From CAUUCF01 sp045580225 (GTDB lineage: Bacteria > Pseudomonadota > Gammaproteobacteria > UBA9339): DNA of 14,507 nucleotides. The notes under the pieces are model-generated. The model had not been told where the DNA came from, searched no databases, and was given only the letters and a program-made list of their open reading frames with translations. Where the stretch lies: the NCBI GenBank assembly GCA_045580225.1, contig JAZNNJ010000012.1, positions 1-14,507 on the forward strand, given 5' to 3'. Shown here piece after piece: positions 1 to 7,196 of the stretch; within the stretch, counting starts at the first letter, position 1, and every line of letters begins with the position of its first letter. The position numbers and the translations under genes are program-made.

Positions 1-1
1 A

Positions 2-793
2 ATTTATTTTGATATTCCTTTTGTTCTAACATCGATTACCCTCATCTTAGGCGGGACAGTTTTGCTGGACAAATTGTATTTAGCGGGAAGACGTTTAAAG
101 TTTAATTTGCAACAACCTTCTAGGTTAGTAATAATTGCGCATGATTTATTTCCAGTATTTTTAACTGTATTATTAATTAGATCTTTTGTTTTTCAACCTT
201 ATCGGGTACCTTCTGGTTCTTTAATGCCAACGATTATGCCAGGTGATTTTATTTTAGTAGAACAATACCGATACGGACTACGCTTACCGGTGTTAAATAC
301 TAAAATTTTACCGTTAAGTAAACCCAAATACGGCGATTTAGCACTGTTTCGTTACCCTCCTGATCCAAGCAAAATCTTTATCAAACGTATTGTAGGTTTA
401 CCAGGGGATCATGTTGTTTATCAAAACAAACAGTTATTTATAAATGGCGAAAAAATGGAATACAAAGATATTGGCAGAACTTTAGATAAGAGCACTTCGC
501 CACCTTTACCGGCAACATTAAAAGTAGAAAATTTAAAAGGCATAAATCATTTTATATACCAAAAAGATTATAATATTGCTCCAGAAGTAGACTGCATCGT
601 TCCTCTCAATCACTTTTTTGTGTTAGGAGATAACAGAGATAATAGTAATGATAGTCGAATGTGGGGTATGGTACCAGAACAAAATCTGGTTGGTAAAGCA
701 ATTTTAATCTGGTTCAGTTGGGATCCAATGCATTATCGCATTCGATTTAATCGGGTGGGTAAATATTTATATCAACAAAAATTCGCAGAATGA
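2..793 (+). CDS. lepB: Signal peptidase I (LepB), 5' end cut by window edge
   Basis: Membrane serine/lysine protease that removes signal peptides from exported proteins on the periplasmic face of the inner membrane. The frame is open from base 2: about 20 hydrophobic residues precede the TTG codon at 62 and form the first membrane segment expected of LepB, so the true start lies left of the window and TTG62 is not it. A second hydrophobic segment follows (codons near 120-185). Box B reads VPSGSLMPT, with the catalytic Ser codon at 218-220. The general-base Lys is in IKRIVGLPGD (codon 383-385). The late box GDNRDNSNDSRMWG is at about codons 626-667. It heads the lepB-rnc-era-lpxK cluster, 13 nt before rnc. 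Identification is certain; only the N-terminus is missing. Confidence 0.96.
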   Translation: MYFDIPFVLTSITLILGGTVLLDKLYLAGRRLKFNLQQPSRLVIIAHDLFPVFLTVLLIRSFVFQPYRVPSGSLMPTIMPGDFILVEQYRYGLRLPVLNTKILPLSKPKYGDLALFRYPPDPSKIFIKRIVGLPGDHVVYQNKQLFINGEKMEYKDIGRTLDKSTSPPLPATLKVENLKGINHFIYQKDYNIAPEVDCIVPLNHFFVLGDNRDNSNDSRMWGMVPEQNLVGKAILIWFSWDPMHYRIRFNRVGKYLYQQKFAE

Positions 794-806
794 AATTAAA
801 TTAGAA

Positions 807-1454
807 ATGTTAGATATCGGTTATTCCTTTAAGGATAAATGTTGGCTAGAAAAGGCACTGCGTCATCGCAGTTTAGGCCAAAACACTAATGAACGTTTAG
901 AGTTTTTGGGAGATGCTATTTTAGACTTTTTAATTGGTGAATTGTTGTTTATTCGTTACCCCAATTTAAATGAAGGACAGTTAAGTCGTTTAAGATCCAA
1001 TCTAGTTAATAGCGAAACTTTAGCGACATTGGCAGAAAACTTAAATTTAGGCAATTATTTACAATTTAAAAGTTCTGATTTAAGTATAGATAACTTATCA
1101 ACGTCACATCGTTCTATTTTAGCCGATGCTATGGAAGCATTAATTGGAGCTATTTATTTAGATGGAGGTTTAGAAGTTGTTAAAAATAAAATTTTAGAAT
1201 GGTATAATCCTATTTTAGACTGCCCTGTAATTAGTAAAGATGCCAAAACTCGTCTACAAGAATTAACTCAAAAACGTAAATGGCATTTACCCAAATATGA
1301 TTTAGTTGGAGAGCGCGGAAAAGATAATGCTAAGATTTTTAAAATAAAAGGCGAAATAAAAGAAGCTAAATTAATCGTATTAAAAGAAGGTCGCACTAAA
1401 AAACAAACAGAACAAGCGATAGCAGAAACTTTGTTAAATTTATTAGGTGAATAA
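807..1454 (+). CDS. rnc: Ribonuclease III
   Basis: Double-stranded-RNA endonuclease that processes rRNA precursors and structured mRNAs in the cytoplasm. The N-terminal catalytic domain carries the signature NERLEFLGDAILD (residues 28-40). The metal-binding acids visible here are E29, E32 and D36, plus D107 and E110 in ILADAMEALIG. A C-terminal double-stranded RNA-binding domain spans about residues 143-215, beginning near DAKTRLQEL. At 215 residues it is about ten shorter than the E. coli enzyme, mostly at the N-terminus. ATG807 is used because an upstream ATG at 790 meets a stop after four codons; the ribosome site is weak. The last A of its TAA is the first base of the era start codon, so the two genes are translationally coupled. 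Confidence 0.96.
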   Translation: MLDIGYSFKDKCWLEKALRHRSLGQNTNERLEFLGDAILDFLIGELLFIRYPNLNEGQLSRLRSNLVNSETLATLAENLNLGNYLQFKSSDLSIDNLSTSHRSILADAMEALIGAIYLDGGLEVVKNKILEWYNPILDCPVISKDAKTRLQELTQKRKWHLPKYDLVGERGKDNAKIFKIKGEIKEAKLIVLKEGRTKKQTEQAIAETLLNLLGE

Positions 1455-2347
1455 TGGAAAAAACTTATGCTGGATACGTAGCAATTATTGGTCGTCCTAA
1501 TGTTGGTAAATCGACCTTGCTTAACCGCTTAATCGGTAAAAAAATTAGTATTGTGAGTCGCAAAGCACAAACTACTCGTAATCATATTTTAGGAATAGAT
1601 AATTTTAATAACTATCAAACTATTTATCTGGATACTCCGGGAATTTGTTTATCGCCAAAAACTCTTTTAAGTAATTATACTAACCAGGTAGCTTATCAAT
1701 TTTCCAAAGATACCGATTTAATTTTGTGGGTAATTAGTGGCACAAAATGGAAACCAGAAGACACCGAAATTGCTGAAAAACTAAAAGCTTCGACTATTCC
1801 TATTATACTCATTATTAACAAAATAGATCTTGTTAAGGATGTTGAAAAATTAAATTCATTCAAAGAAAAAGTCATAAAACTTTTTGATTTTAAGCAAATA
1901 TTTACTTTATCAGCTAAATATGATCCCAGCTTAAATGAACTAAGACAAAATATTCATCAATATTTACCAGAAAATCCTTGGTATTTCCCTGAAAATCAAG
2001 TTACTAATCGAAGTAAGTCGTTTTTAATCGCAGAAATAATTAGAGAAAAACTAACTCGTTTGCTCGGTGGAGAATTGCCTTATTCTTTAACAGTAATAGT
2101 CGATCGCTTAGAAGAAAATAAAGATATCATTAAAATCTTAGCTACTATTTACGTAGAACGACGTGGACAAAGAATTATTATTATTGGTAATAAAGGAGAA
2201 AAAATTAAAGAAATAGGTGTTCTATCAAGAATTGATTTAGAAAAAAATTTCGAAAAAAAAGTCTTCTTATCTTTATGGGTTAAAGTAAAAAGCAACTGGA
2301 CACGAGATCCTAAAATTTTATCATCCTTAGGTTATGATGAAGTTTAA
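1454..2347 (+). CDS. era: GTPase Era
   Basis: Essential GTPase that binds the 3' end of 16S rRNA and helps mature the 30S subunit. The GTPase domain shows G1 GRPNVGKS (residues 13-20), the QTTRNHILGI switch region (39-48), G3 DTPG (60-63), G4 NKID (122-125) and G5 SAK (153-155). A C-terminal KH RNA-binding domain has GNKGEKIKEIG at 245-255. The length of 297 residues matches the family. The start codon overlaps the rnc stop (TAATG), and the end overlaps lpxK. The rnc-era pairing is widespread in proteobacteria. Confidence 0.97.
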   Translation: MEKTYAGYVAIIGRPNVGKSTLLNRLIGKKISIVSRKAQTTRNHILGIDNFNNYQTIYLDTPGICLSPKTLLSNYTNQVAYQFSKDTDLILWVISGTKWKPEDTEIAEKLKASTIPIILIINKIDLVKDVEKLNSFKEKVIKLFDFKQIFTLSAKYDPSLNELRQNIHQYLPENPWYFPENQVTNRSKSFLIAEIIREKLTRLLGGELPYSLTVIVDRLEENKDIIKILATIYVERRGQRIIIIGNKGEKIKEIGVLSRIDLEKNFEKKVFLSLWVKVKSNWTRDPKILSSLGYDEV

Positions 2348-3326
2348 TTACCTATATCACAAAAATTTTTTTAATTACATTTTATTGCCTTTTAGTTGGC
2401 TTTACAGAATAGTTTTTTGGATAATAAAAAAATGGCCTAGAAAAAAAATAAATCTACCTGTACCCTTGATAGTTATCGGAAATCTAACAGTTGGTGGTAA
2501 CGGCAAAACTCCATTAATTATTGCTTTAACTAATTATTTACAAGCCAAAAATTACCGAGTAGGACTTTTAACTAGAGGATACAAAGGTAGTAATCGTGGT
2601 ACTATTTTAGCAAAATCAAGTAGTTCTGCTGACCTAATAGGAGATGAAGCTTTAGTTTTAGTTAAAAATTGTAATGCTCCGGTAATTGTCTCTCCTAAAA
2701 GAGAAGATGGCATACAAAAATTAATAGACCTAGGTTGCAACCTTATTTTAAGCGATGATGGTTTACAACGAGCCAAATTACCACGTACATTAGAAATTGT
2801 AGTAATAGATGGTTTACGAAATTTTGGTAACGGTTTTTGTTTACCTGCAGGACCGTTACGTGAATTACCTGACAGATTAAAAACAGTAGATTTAACGATT
2901 ACTAATTTAAATCACCAACCTAAAACAAATCAAAAAATAAAATACACTATGCATCTCAGAGCTTTACATTTTCAGAACTTAATAACAGGTAAAAAAATTG
3001 ACATAAAGGATTTTCCGAAACAAAAATTTTTAGCAATAGCCGCAATAGGTAATCCAGAAAAATTTTTTGCTACATTAAAAAGTTTAAATTTTATTTTTGA
3101 TAAATTAGCTTTGCCAGACCACGATACTATTTGTCCAGAAAAAATACCTAAAATTGTTAATACTATTGTCGTAACTGAAAAAGATGGAGTAAAATTATCT
3201 AATAAAAATATAGATGACAATTGGTGGTTTTTAAAGGTAGAAACGGTCGTTGACCAAGAATTTTTAAAAACATTAGAAAATAAATTAATGGATGTAAAAA
3301 ACAAAGGAAATTATAATAAAGAATAA
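2334..3326 (+). CDS. lpxK: Tetraacyldisaccharide 4'-kinase (LpxK)
   Basis: Inner-membrane-associated kinase that phosphorylates the 4' position of the tetraacyldisaccharide-1-phosphate to give lipid IVA in the Raetz pathway of lipid A synthesis. Visible features are an N-terminal hydrophobic stretch (about residues 12-30), a P-loop GNLTVGGNGKTP (50-61), GDE (103-105), the paired aspartates of SDDGLQR (141-142), LPAGPLRE (170-177), a DHD motif at 262-264 and TEKDGVKL (281-288). The length of 330 residues is normal. Two consecutive ATGs (2334 and 2337) are possible starts, overlapping era by 14 or 11 nt. In many relatives lpxK lies beside msbA; here it follows era. A 91-nt gap to ftsY contains a TATAAT (3337-3342) without a convincing -35 box. 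Confidence 0.95.
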   Translation: MMKFNYLYHKNFFNYILLPFSWLYRIVFWIIKKWPRKKINLPVPLIVIGNLTVGGNGKTPLIIALTNYLQAKNYRVGLLTRGYKGSNRGTILAKSSSSADLIGDEALVLVKNCNAPVIVSPKREDGIQKLIDLGCNLILSDDGLQRAKLPRTLEIVVIDGLRNFGNGFCLPAGPLRELPDRLKTVDLTITNLNHQPKTNQKIKYTMHLRALHFQNLITGKKIDIKDFPKQKFLAIAAIGNPEKFFATLKSLNFIFDKLALPDHDTICPEKIPKIVNTIVVTEKDGVKLSNKNIDDNWWFLKVETVVDQEFLKTLENKLMDVKNKGNYNKE

Positions 3327-3417
3327 ACTGTTTTATTATAATCATTTTAAATTTAGACTCGATTTTTATTAATAAACAGGTTATGATTTTTTATGTAGCT
3401 AATGTAAGAGAAGTATT

Positions 3418-4365
3418 ATGTGGTTTTTTAAAAATAAAAAACAAAAAGAATTAAAAACAAATAATGAAAAAGTTGAAAAATCTTCTTGGTGGCGAGGTTT
3501 AAGAAAGACCAGTAGTAAATTTTTGGAACTATTTCAACATTTATTTAAATTTTCTGCCCCTGAAGAAGTGTATAATTTTTTAGAAGAACGTTTACTAATG
3601 GCCGATTTAGGACCTAAAGTAACAGCAGATATTCTATCAATGATTAAAAAAGAAAAAATTAAAGAACCACAAATAATTTTAGATAAAGTAAAACAATACT
3701 TAATTCAACTACTAGAAAATAACCAAAAAGATTTTGTTTTGTGTGAAAATCAACCTACTGTAGCTTTATTTATTGGAGTAAATGGTGCAGGAAAAACTAC
3801 TACTATTGGTAAAATAGGAGAACAATTTAAAAAACAAAATAAAAAAGTAATTTTTGCAGCAGGAGACACTTATAGAGCGGCAGCAATTGATCAACTTAAA
3901 ATTTGGGGAGAGCGTTTAAATATCCCAGTAATTAGTCAAAAACCAGGAGCAGATAGCGCAGCAGTTATTTTCGACGCTTATCAAGCAACTAAAGCTCGTA
4001 AATATGATTTATTATTAGCTGATACTGCTGGACGATTGCATAACAATTCCAATTTAATGAATGAATTAAAAAAAATAGAGCGTTGTTTAAAAAAACAAAA
4101 TGATCAATTACCACAGGAAATTATTTTAATTTTAGATGCTAGTATCGGTCAAAATGCATTACAACAAGTAGAAGAATTCAGTAAGAATTTAAAAGTTACG
4201 GGGTTAATTTTAACTAAAATGGATGGCAGCGCTAAGGGAGGAGCAATTTTTTCGATTAGCAAAACTACCAAGTTACCAATTTATTACGTGGGTGTAGGAG
4301 AAAAAAGCGAAGATTTGCTACTTTTTAATCCCAAAAAGTTTGTAGAGGCAATTTTTGAAGACTAA
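3418..4365 (+). CDS. ftsY: Signal recognition particle receptor FtsY
   Basis: SRP-type GTPase that docks Ffh-ribosome complexes at the inner membrane for co-translational insertion. A short basic N-terminal region (residues 1-35) replaces the long acidic A domain of E. coli FtsY. The N domain follows (about 40-110). The G domain shows G1 GVNGAGKTT (120-128), DTYRAAA (150-156), DTAGR (202-206) and TKMDG (266-270), followed by SAKGGA. The length of 315 residues is typical of compact FtsY proteins. A GAGAAG stretch 6 nt before ATG3418 is a modest ribosome site. The last 11 nt overlap the next gene, an arrangement like the classical ftsY-ftsE-ftsX operon but without ftsE. Confidence 0.97.
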   Translation: MWFFKNKKQKELKTNNEKVEKSSWWRGLRKTSSKFLELFQHLFKFSAPEEVYNFLEERLLMADLGPKVTADILSMIKKEKIKEPQIILDKVKQYLIQLLENNQKDFVLCENQPTVALFIGVNGAGKTTTIGKIGEQFKKQNKKVIFAAGDTYRAAAIDQLKIWGERLNIPVISQKPGADSAAVIFDAYQATKARKYDLLLADTAGRLHNNSNLMNELKKIERCLKKQNDQLPQEIILILDASIGQNALQQVEEFSKNLKVTGLILTKMDGSAKGGAIFSISKTTKLPIYYVGVGEKSEDLLLFNPKKFVEAIFED

Positions 4366-5023
4366 ATATATTAGTATATTTTTAATAGGAGTATTATACG
4401 GAAATTTTTGGTTAGCTGATTTATTTTTGAAACAGAATATTATTTCTTTTCAAGAACAACTAACTAAGGCTTTAGCTTTTAGTTTAATATTAAATACTAA
4501 TAGTTTAGAATTTGCTCAAGCGATTGTTAATGAACCGGAAATTGCCAGCGGAGAATATTACGATCATGAAAATGGCAAAAAAATTTTAGCAGAACAATTA
4601 GCTATTAATCCTGGTACATTAAAGGATTTAGCATTACCTGAAGTTCTGATAATACATCCTAATCTGTTAAAATATGAAGACTGGAAAAATTTGATTGAAA
4701 AATTAAAAAAATTAAGTGGTGTTTCAGCAATTATAGAACCAAATTACGATGTACTAACCCTTTTTCAAATACAAAATAATCTATTAACGCAACAAAAAAT
4801 TTTACATTCATTAAATATTTTAGTTACTATTGGTCTAATATTTATAGGTAAATCTTTAAAGGATTCGAAAAATAGCTCCTTAATTAGCATATTATTCTTT
4901 AGCGGGGGTATAGCTTTAGTTATTAACCGATATTGTCTAATGGTATTAAATAGATTACTTATCTCAATTATTTGCTTTATCATTGGAATATTACTAAACA
5001 AAAAAACTATATATAAAGATTGA
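4355..5023 (+). CDS. ftsX: Divergent, shortened FtsX-like membrane protein
   Basis: Seen: 222 residues; a hydrophobic N-terminal segment (about 7-24); a mainly soluble region (25-150); then three hydrophobic segments near 152-166, 176-191 and 198-214. The middle region, NPGTLKDLALPEVLIIHP (85-102) followed by a predicted helix, SGVSAIIEPN and a long helix into the membrane, matches the usual FtsX periplasmic pattern (NPLPA-beta-strand, LPGV, then a run-in to TM2). Known: FtsX pairs with the ATPase FtsE to activate cell-wall hydrolases at division. Odd: typical FtsX is about 300 residues or more, and the cytoplasmic TM2-TM3 loop that normally contacts FtsE is almost absent here (residues 167-175). 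The TTG start at 4355 overlaps ftsY by 11 nt and has AGAGG (4344-4348) at correct spacing. The FtsX assignment is inference from position and pattern; a lineage-specific membrane protein is the alternative. Confidence 0.55.
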   Translation: MKTKYISIFLIGVLYGNFWLADLFLKQNIISFQEQLTKALAFSLILNTNSLEFAQAIVNEPEIASGEYYDHENGKKILAEQLAINPGTLKDLALPEVLIIHPNLLKYEDWKNLIEKLKKLSGVSAIIEPNYDVLTLFQIQNNLLTQQKILHSLNILVTIGLIFIGKSLKDSKNSSLISILFFSGGIALVINRYCLMVLNRLLISIICFIIGILLNKKTIYKD

Positions 5024-5176
5024 TTATTATCTAAAATTTAAATCTCGATTTTCCATACATTTATAAAACAAGATCTGCATAAAAATATAATAAAATTATA
5101 TTATTCAATATGTGTAATAATAATTTAATTTTTAGACTATAAAATTATTAAGATAATAAGCTACTTTGATATAAAT

Positions 5177-5866
5177 ATGAATATTAAATTAAAACGACAA
5201 TTATTTTTACCACTGATACTAATTATTAGCAATATTGCGCTAGCTGAAACTGTAATACCTAAACAATGGACACCTTTTTTAAAACAAGATCCTAAATTAA
5301 AACAAGAAATCTTAAATTTAGCTATTAATGCGTATTATAAAATAAAACAAACTAATAAAAAAATAAAACCAATAATAACAGTTATTGATTATTCTTTACC
5401 CTCTTCAACAAAACGCTTATGGGTATTAGATTTAAACCAAAAAACAATTTTATACAATTCCTTAGTTGCACATGGACAAAATAGCGGCGATCAACTAACA
5501 AAAAAAGTTTCTAATAATAAGGGCAGCCACCAAACTAGCGTAGGAGTATTCTTAACCGGCAAAACTTACCATGGAAAAAATGGTTATAGTTTAAAACTAC
5601 ATGGATTAGAAAAAGGATTTAATAATAATGCTTATCAAAGAGGCATTGTAATACATGCCTCCAAATACGTTAATGAATATTATGTAAAAAAAATAGGTCG
5701 CATCGGACGTAGTTGGGGTTGCCCGGCAATAGAATCGAAATTAACTAAAGAAATAATTGATACTATTTGTAATGGAACAATGCTTTTTTCTTTTTACCCA
5801 GATGATAAATGGTTAAACTCATCTTCTTATGTATCTCCTAAATTTTATAAAAACAATTTTAGTTAA
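5177..5866 (+). CDS. Exported murein L,D-transpeptidase-like protein (YkuD_2 type)
   Basis: Likely envelope enzyme with an L,D-transpeptidase catalytic domain acting on peptidoglycan stem peptides. Residues 1-23 form a signal peptide (basic start, hydrophobic core, ALA before E24). The domain shows RLWVLDL (80-86), LVAHGQNSG (96-104), GSHQTSVGVFLTG (116-128), the His of IVIHAS (H160) and the catalytic motif GRSWGCPA with Cys182. These are the hallmarks of the YkuD_2 family (PF13645), whose exact substrate is poorly defined. The length of 229 residues is normal and the active-site residues are intact. It stands alone, with 153 nt before it and 67 nt after. The upstream gap is extremely AT-rich, has several TATAAT-like words, and no confident -35 box or Shine-Dalgarno sequence. 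Confidence 0.88.
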   Translation: MNIKLKRQLFLPLILIISNIALAETVIPKQWTPFLKQDPKLKQEILNLAINAYYKIKQTNKKIKPIITVIDYSLPSSTKRLWVLDLNQKTILYNSLVAHGQNSGDQLTKKVSNNKGSHQTSVGVFLTGKTYHGKNGYSLKLHGLEKGFNNNAYQRGIVIHASKYVNEYYVKKIGRIGRSWGCPAIESKLTKEIIDTICNGTMLFSFYPDDKWLNSSSYVSPKFYKNNFS

Positions 5867-5871
5867 TATTA

Positions 5872-5900
5872 TTGATTTATTTTAAGTTTGTATTTATAAT
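5872..5900 (+). promoter_or_regulatory. Sigma70-type promoter for the rhodanese-secB unit
   Basis: TTGATT (5872-5877) and TATAAT (5895-5900) are separated by exactly 17 nt, five of six and six of six consensus matches. It lies just after the L,D-transpeptidase stop and about 33 nt before the rhodanese-like start. It probably drives that gene and secB together, since the gap between them is only 28 nt. Confidence 0.7.
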
Positions 5901-5933
5901 CTTGAGTTGGGTTGAACTATCGATGATGAGAAA

Positions 5934-6329
5934 ATGAGTGTTACAACACTAGCTAATTTTATTGTTAATCATTGGTTACTCTGCAGTTTAACTTTATTTG
6001 TGGTAATTGCGTTAGTATTAGAAGAATTCAGAGACCAAGGAAATAGTCGGGGTTTATCTTGCGAACAATTAGTTGCTTTAATAAATCATAAAAAAATAAA
6101 ATTACTTGACTTAAGAAAGCCAGAATCTTTTAAATCAGGACATATTAGGGGATCGGTGAATATTAATAAAAACGATTTAGAACCTAATTCTAAAGTAGAA
6201 GCAATTGTGTTAATTAACGAAACCGGTAAAATACCGCTTTCTTTCTTAAAACAGATAGGCAAAAATGGCTATTTTTTAATCGGAGGTATTGACGCTTGGC
6301 GACGAACAAAATTGCCTTTAGAAAAATAA
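5934..6329 (+). CDS. yibN: Membrane-anchored rhodanese-like protein (YibN type)
   Basis: An N-terminal membrane segment (about residues 12-30) is followed by a single rhodanese fold on the cytoplasmic side. KLLDLRKPESFKSGHIRGSVNI (54-75) is the classic first half of the domain, and GGIDAWRR (117-124) the end. The active-site loop reads VLINETGK where sulfurtransferases have a catalytic Cys, so this is unlikely to be a working sulfurtransferase. As I recall, E. coli YibN also lacks that Cys. The length of 131 residues is slightly short. Placement directly before secB matches the yibN-secB order of many gammaproteobacteria. GATGAG lies just ahead of ATG5934. The molecular role is not established by anything visible here. 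Confidence 0.83.
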   Translation: MSVTTLANFIVNHWLLCSLTLFVVIALVLEEFRDQGNSRGLSCEQLVALINHKKIKLLDLRKPESFKSGHIRGSVNINKNDLEPNSKVEAIVLINETGKIPLSFLKQIGKNGYFLIGGIDAWRRTKLPLEK

Positions 6330-6357
6330 AATATTATATAAATTTAAAGAGGGAAGA

Positions 6358-6819
6358 ATGACAAATACCAATAATACAACAAACAATGAATTTGGAATTA
6401 ATAGGTTATATGTAAAGGACTTATCCTTAGAAGCACCGAATGTACCCCAAATCTTTCAAGGGGAATGGAATCCGAACATTGAATTAAATTTGGATGTACA
6501 ACACAGCAGCGTGTCAGATGATTTTTATGAAGTAGTTTTATTTGCTAGATTGACAGCTAAGATCAAAGAACAGGTTGCCTTTATTATCGAAGTAAAACAA
6601 GCGGGTATTTTTACAATTAAGGGATTCGATGGAATACAAAAGGAACAGGTATTGGAAATTTTCTGCCCCAATGTTTTGTTCCCATATTTGAGAAATGTAG
6701 TGTCAGAAACATTGGTATCGGCTAGTTTTCCTGTTGTCTACTTATCTCCAGTGAATTTTGAGGCTATATTTATGGAGAAACAGAAAAAACAAAACGAAAG
6801 AGAAAACAAAAATAATTAA
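6358..6819 (+). CDS. secB: Protein-export chaperone SecB
   Basis: Tetrameric cytosolic chaperone that keeps precursor proteins unfolded and passes them to SecA for export. The sequence follows the family along its length: RLYVKDLSLEAPNVP near residues 16-30, the strand region FYEVVLFARLTAK, AGIF in the centre, and the conserved CPNVLFPYLRNVVSE (about 98-112) and FPVVYLSPVNF stretch. It has 153 residues with an Asn/Thr-rich N-terminus and a charged, unstructured tail (KQKKQNERENKNN). A strong ribosome site AGAGGGAAG immediately precedes ATG6358. ssrA starts 14 nt after the stop. It works with the signal peptidase gene also present in this window. Confidence 0.96.
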   Translation: MTNTNNTTNNEFGINRLYVKDLSLEAPNVPQIFQGEWNPNIELNLDVQHSSVSDDFYEVVLFARLTAKIKEQVAFIIEVKQAGIFTIKGFDGIQKEQVLEIFCPNVLFPYLRNVVSETLVSASFPVVYLSPVNFEAIFMEKQKKQNERENKNN

Positions 6820-6833
6820 GTTAATTAGTTTTA

Positions 6834-7196
6834 GGGGGTGATCGGTTTCGACGTAGATAGCGAGACCAGAGAAGCACGTCGAGGAAGTAGTCTTACTCGT
6901 AAAATATGGCTATAAAATTATAAACGCCAACGATAGAAACTTTGGTGAATCTTTAGCTTTAGCTTGCGCTTAAGCTGAGTCCGTAAGCAAGAAAAGCTTA
7001 TGTTTCTTGCCGTGCGGTCATATTACATAAGCGTACAATATAAGATAGTTTGAGTCGATATTGTTCACACAATTTCAAACTAATAGAAGAATAGGATGTT
7101 TATTTTCGATTCTTTTTATGAAACAAATAATAAACTAAACGTGTAGCGTCAAAGGTTTAGGATTTGCGGACGCGGGTTCGATTCCCGCCGCCTCCA
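6834..7196 (+). ncRNA. ssrA: Transfer-messenger RNA (tmRNA), one-piece
   Basis: Rescues stalled ribosomes by acting first as alanyl-tRNA and then as mRNA for a degradation tag. The 5' end GGGGGTG (6834-6840) pairs with CGCCTCC (7189-7195), giving the seven-base acceptor stem with two G-U pairs. The T arm is GCGGG-TTCGATT-CCCGC (7172-7188). The tag reading frame lies inside (6926-6973). The discriminator base is A7196, followed by TTG, so CCA is not encoded and must be added after transcription, although the tRNA-Ser in this window does encode CCA. No hairpin-plus-T-run terminator is visible downstream. No convincing promoter separates it from secB. A decayed prophage begins immediately after the 3' end. 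Confidence 0.95.
6926..6973 (+). other. tmRNA tag-peptide reading frame
   Basis: Starting at the resume codon GCC (6926-6928) the frame reads ANDRNFGESLALACA and ends at TAA (6971-6973). The first four residues, AND-x-N, are typical of gammaproteobacterial tags. With 15 encoded residues it is longer than the ten-residue E. coli tag, and it ends in ACA rather than the usual ALAA or LAA. SLALACA at the end is hydrophobic, as protease recognition would need, but the Cys in the penultimate position is unusual. Confidence 0.9.

Noticed and set aside
2552..3304. Two minus-strand open frames (2552-2776 and 2972-3304) inside lpxK
   Set aside because: They are antisense to a clearly conserved lpxK, have no recognisable domain, and arise from its codon bias.
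3337..3342. TATAAT in the lpxK-ftsY gap as an ftsY promoter
   Set aside because: At 16-18 nt upstream there is only TAATAA-like sequence. Such words are frequent in DNA this rich in A+T.
4765..5001. Minus-strand open frame opposite the FtsX-like gene
   Set aside because: It lies wholly within the better-supported plus-strand gene, which has a ribosome site and ftsY coupling; the antisense product shows no family features.
5086..5143. TATAAT and TATAAA upstream of the L,D-transpeptidase as promoters
   Set aside because: No acceptable -35 box at proper spacing for either; chance occurrence is likely in this gap.
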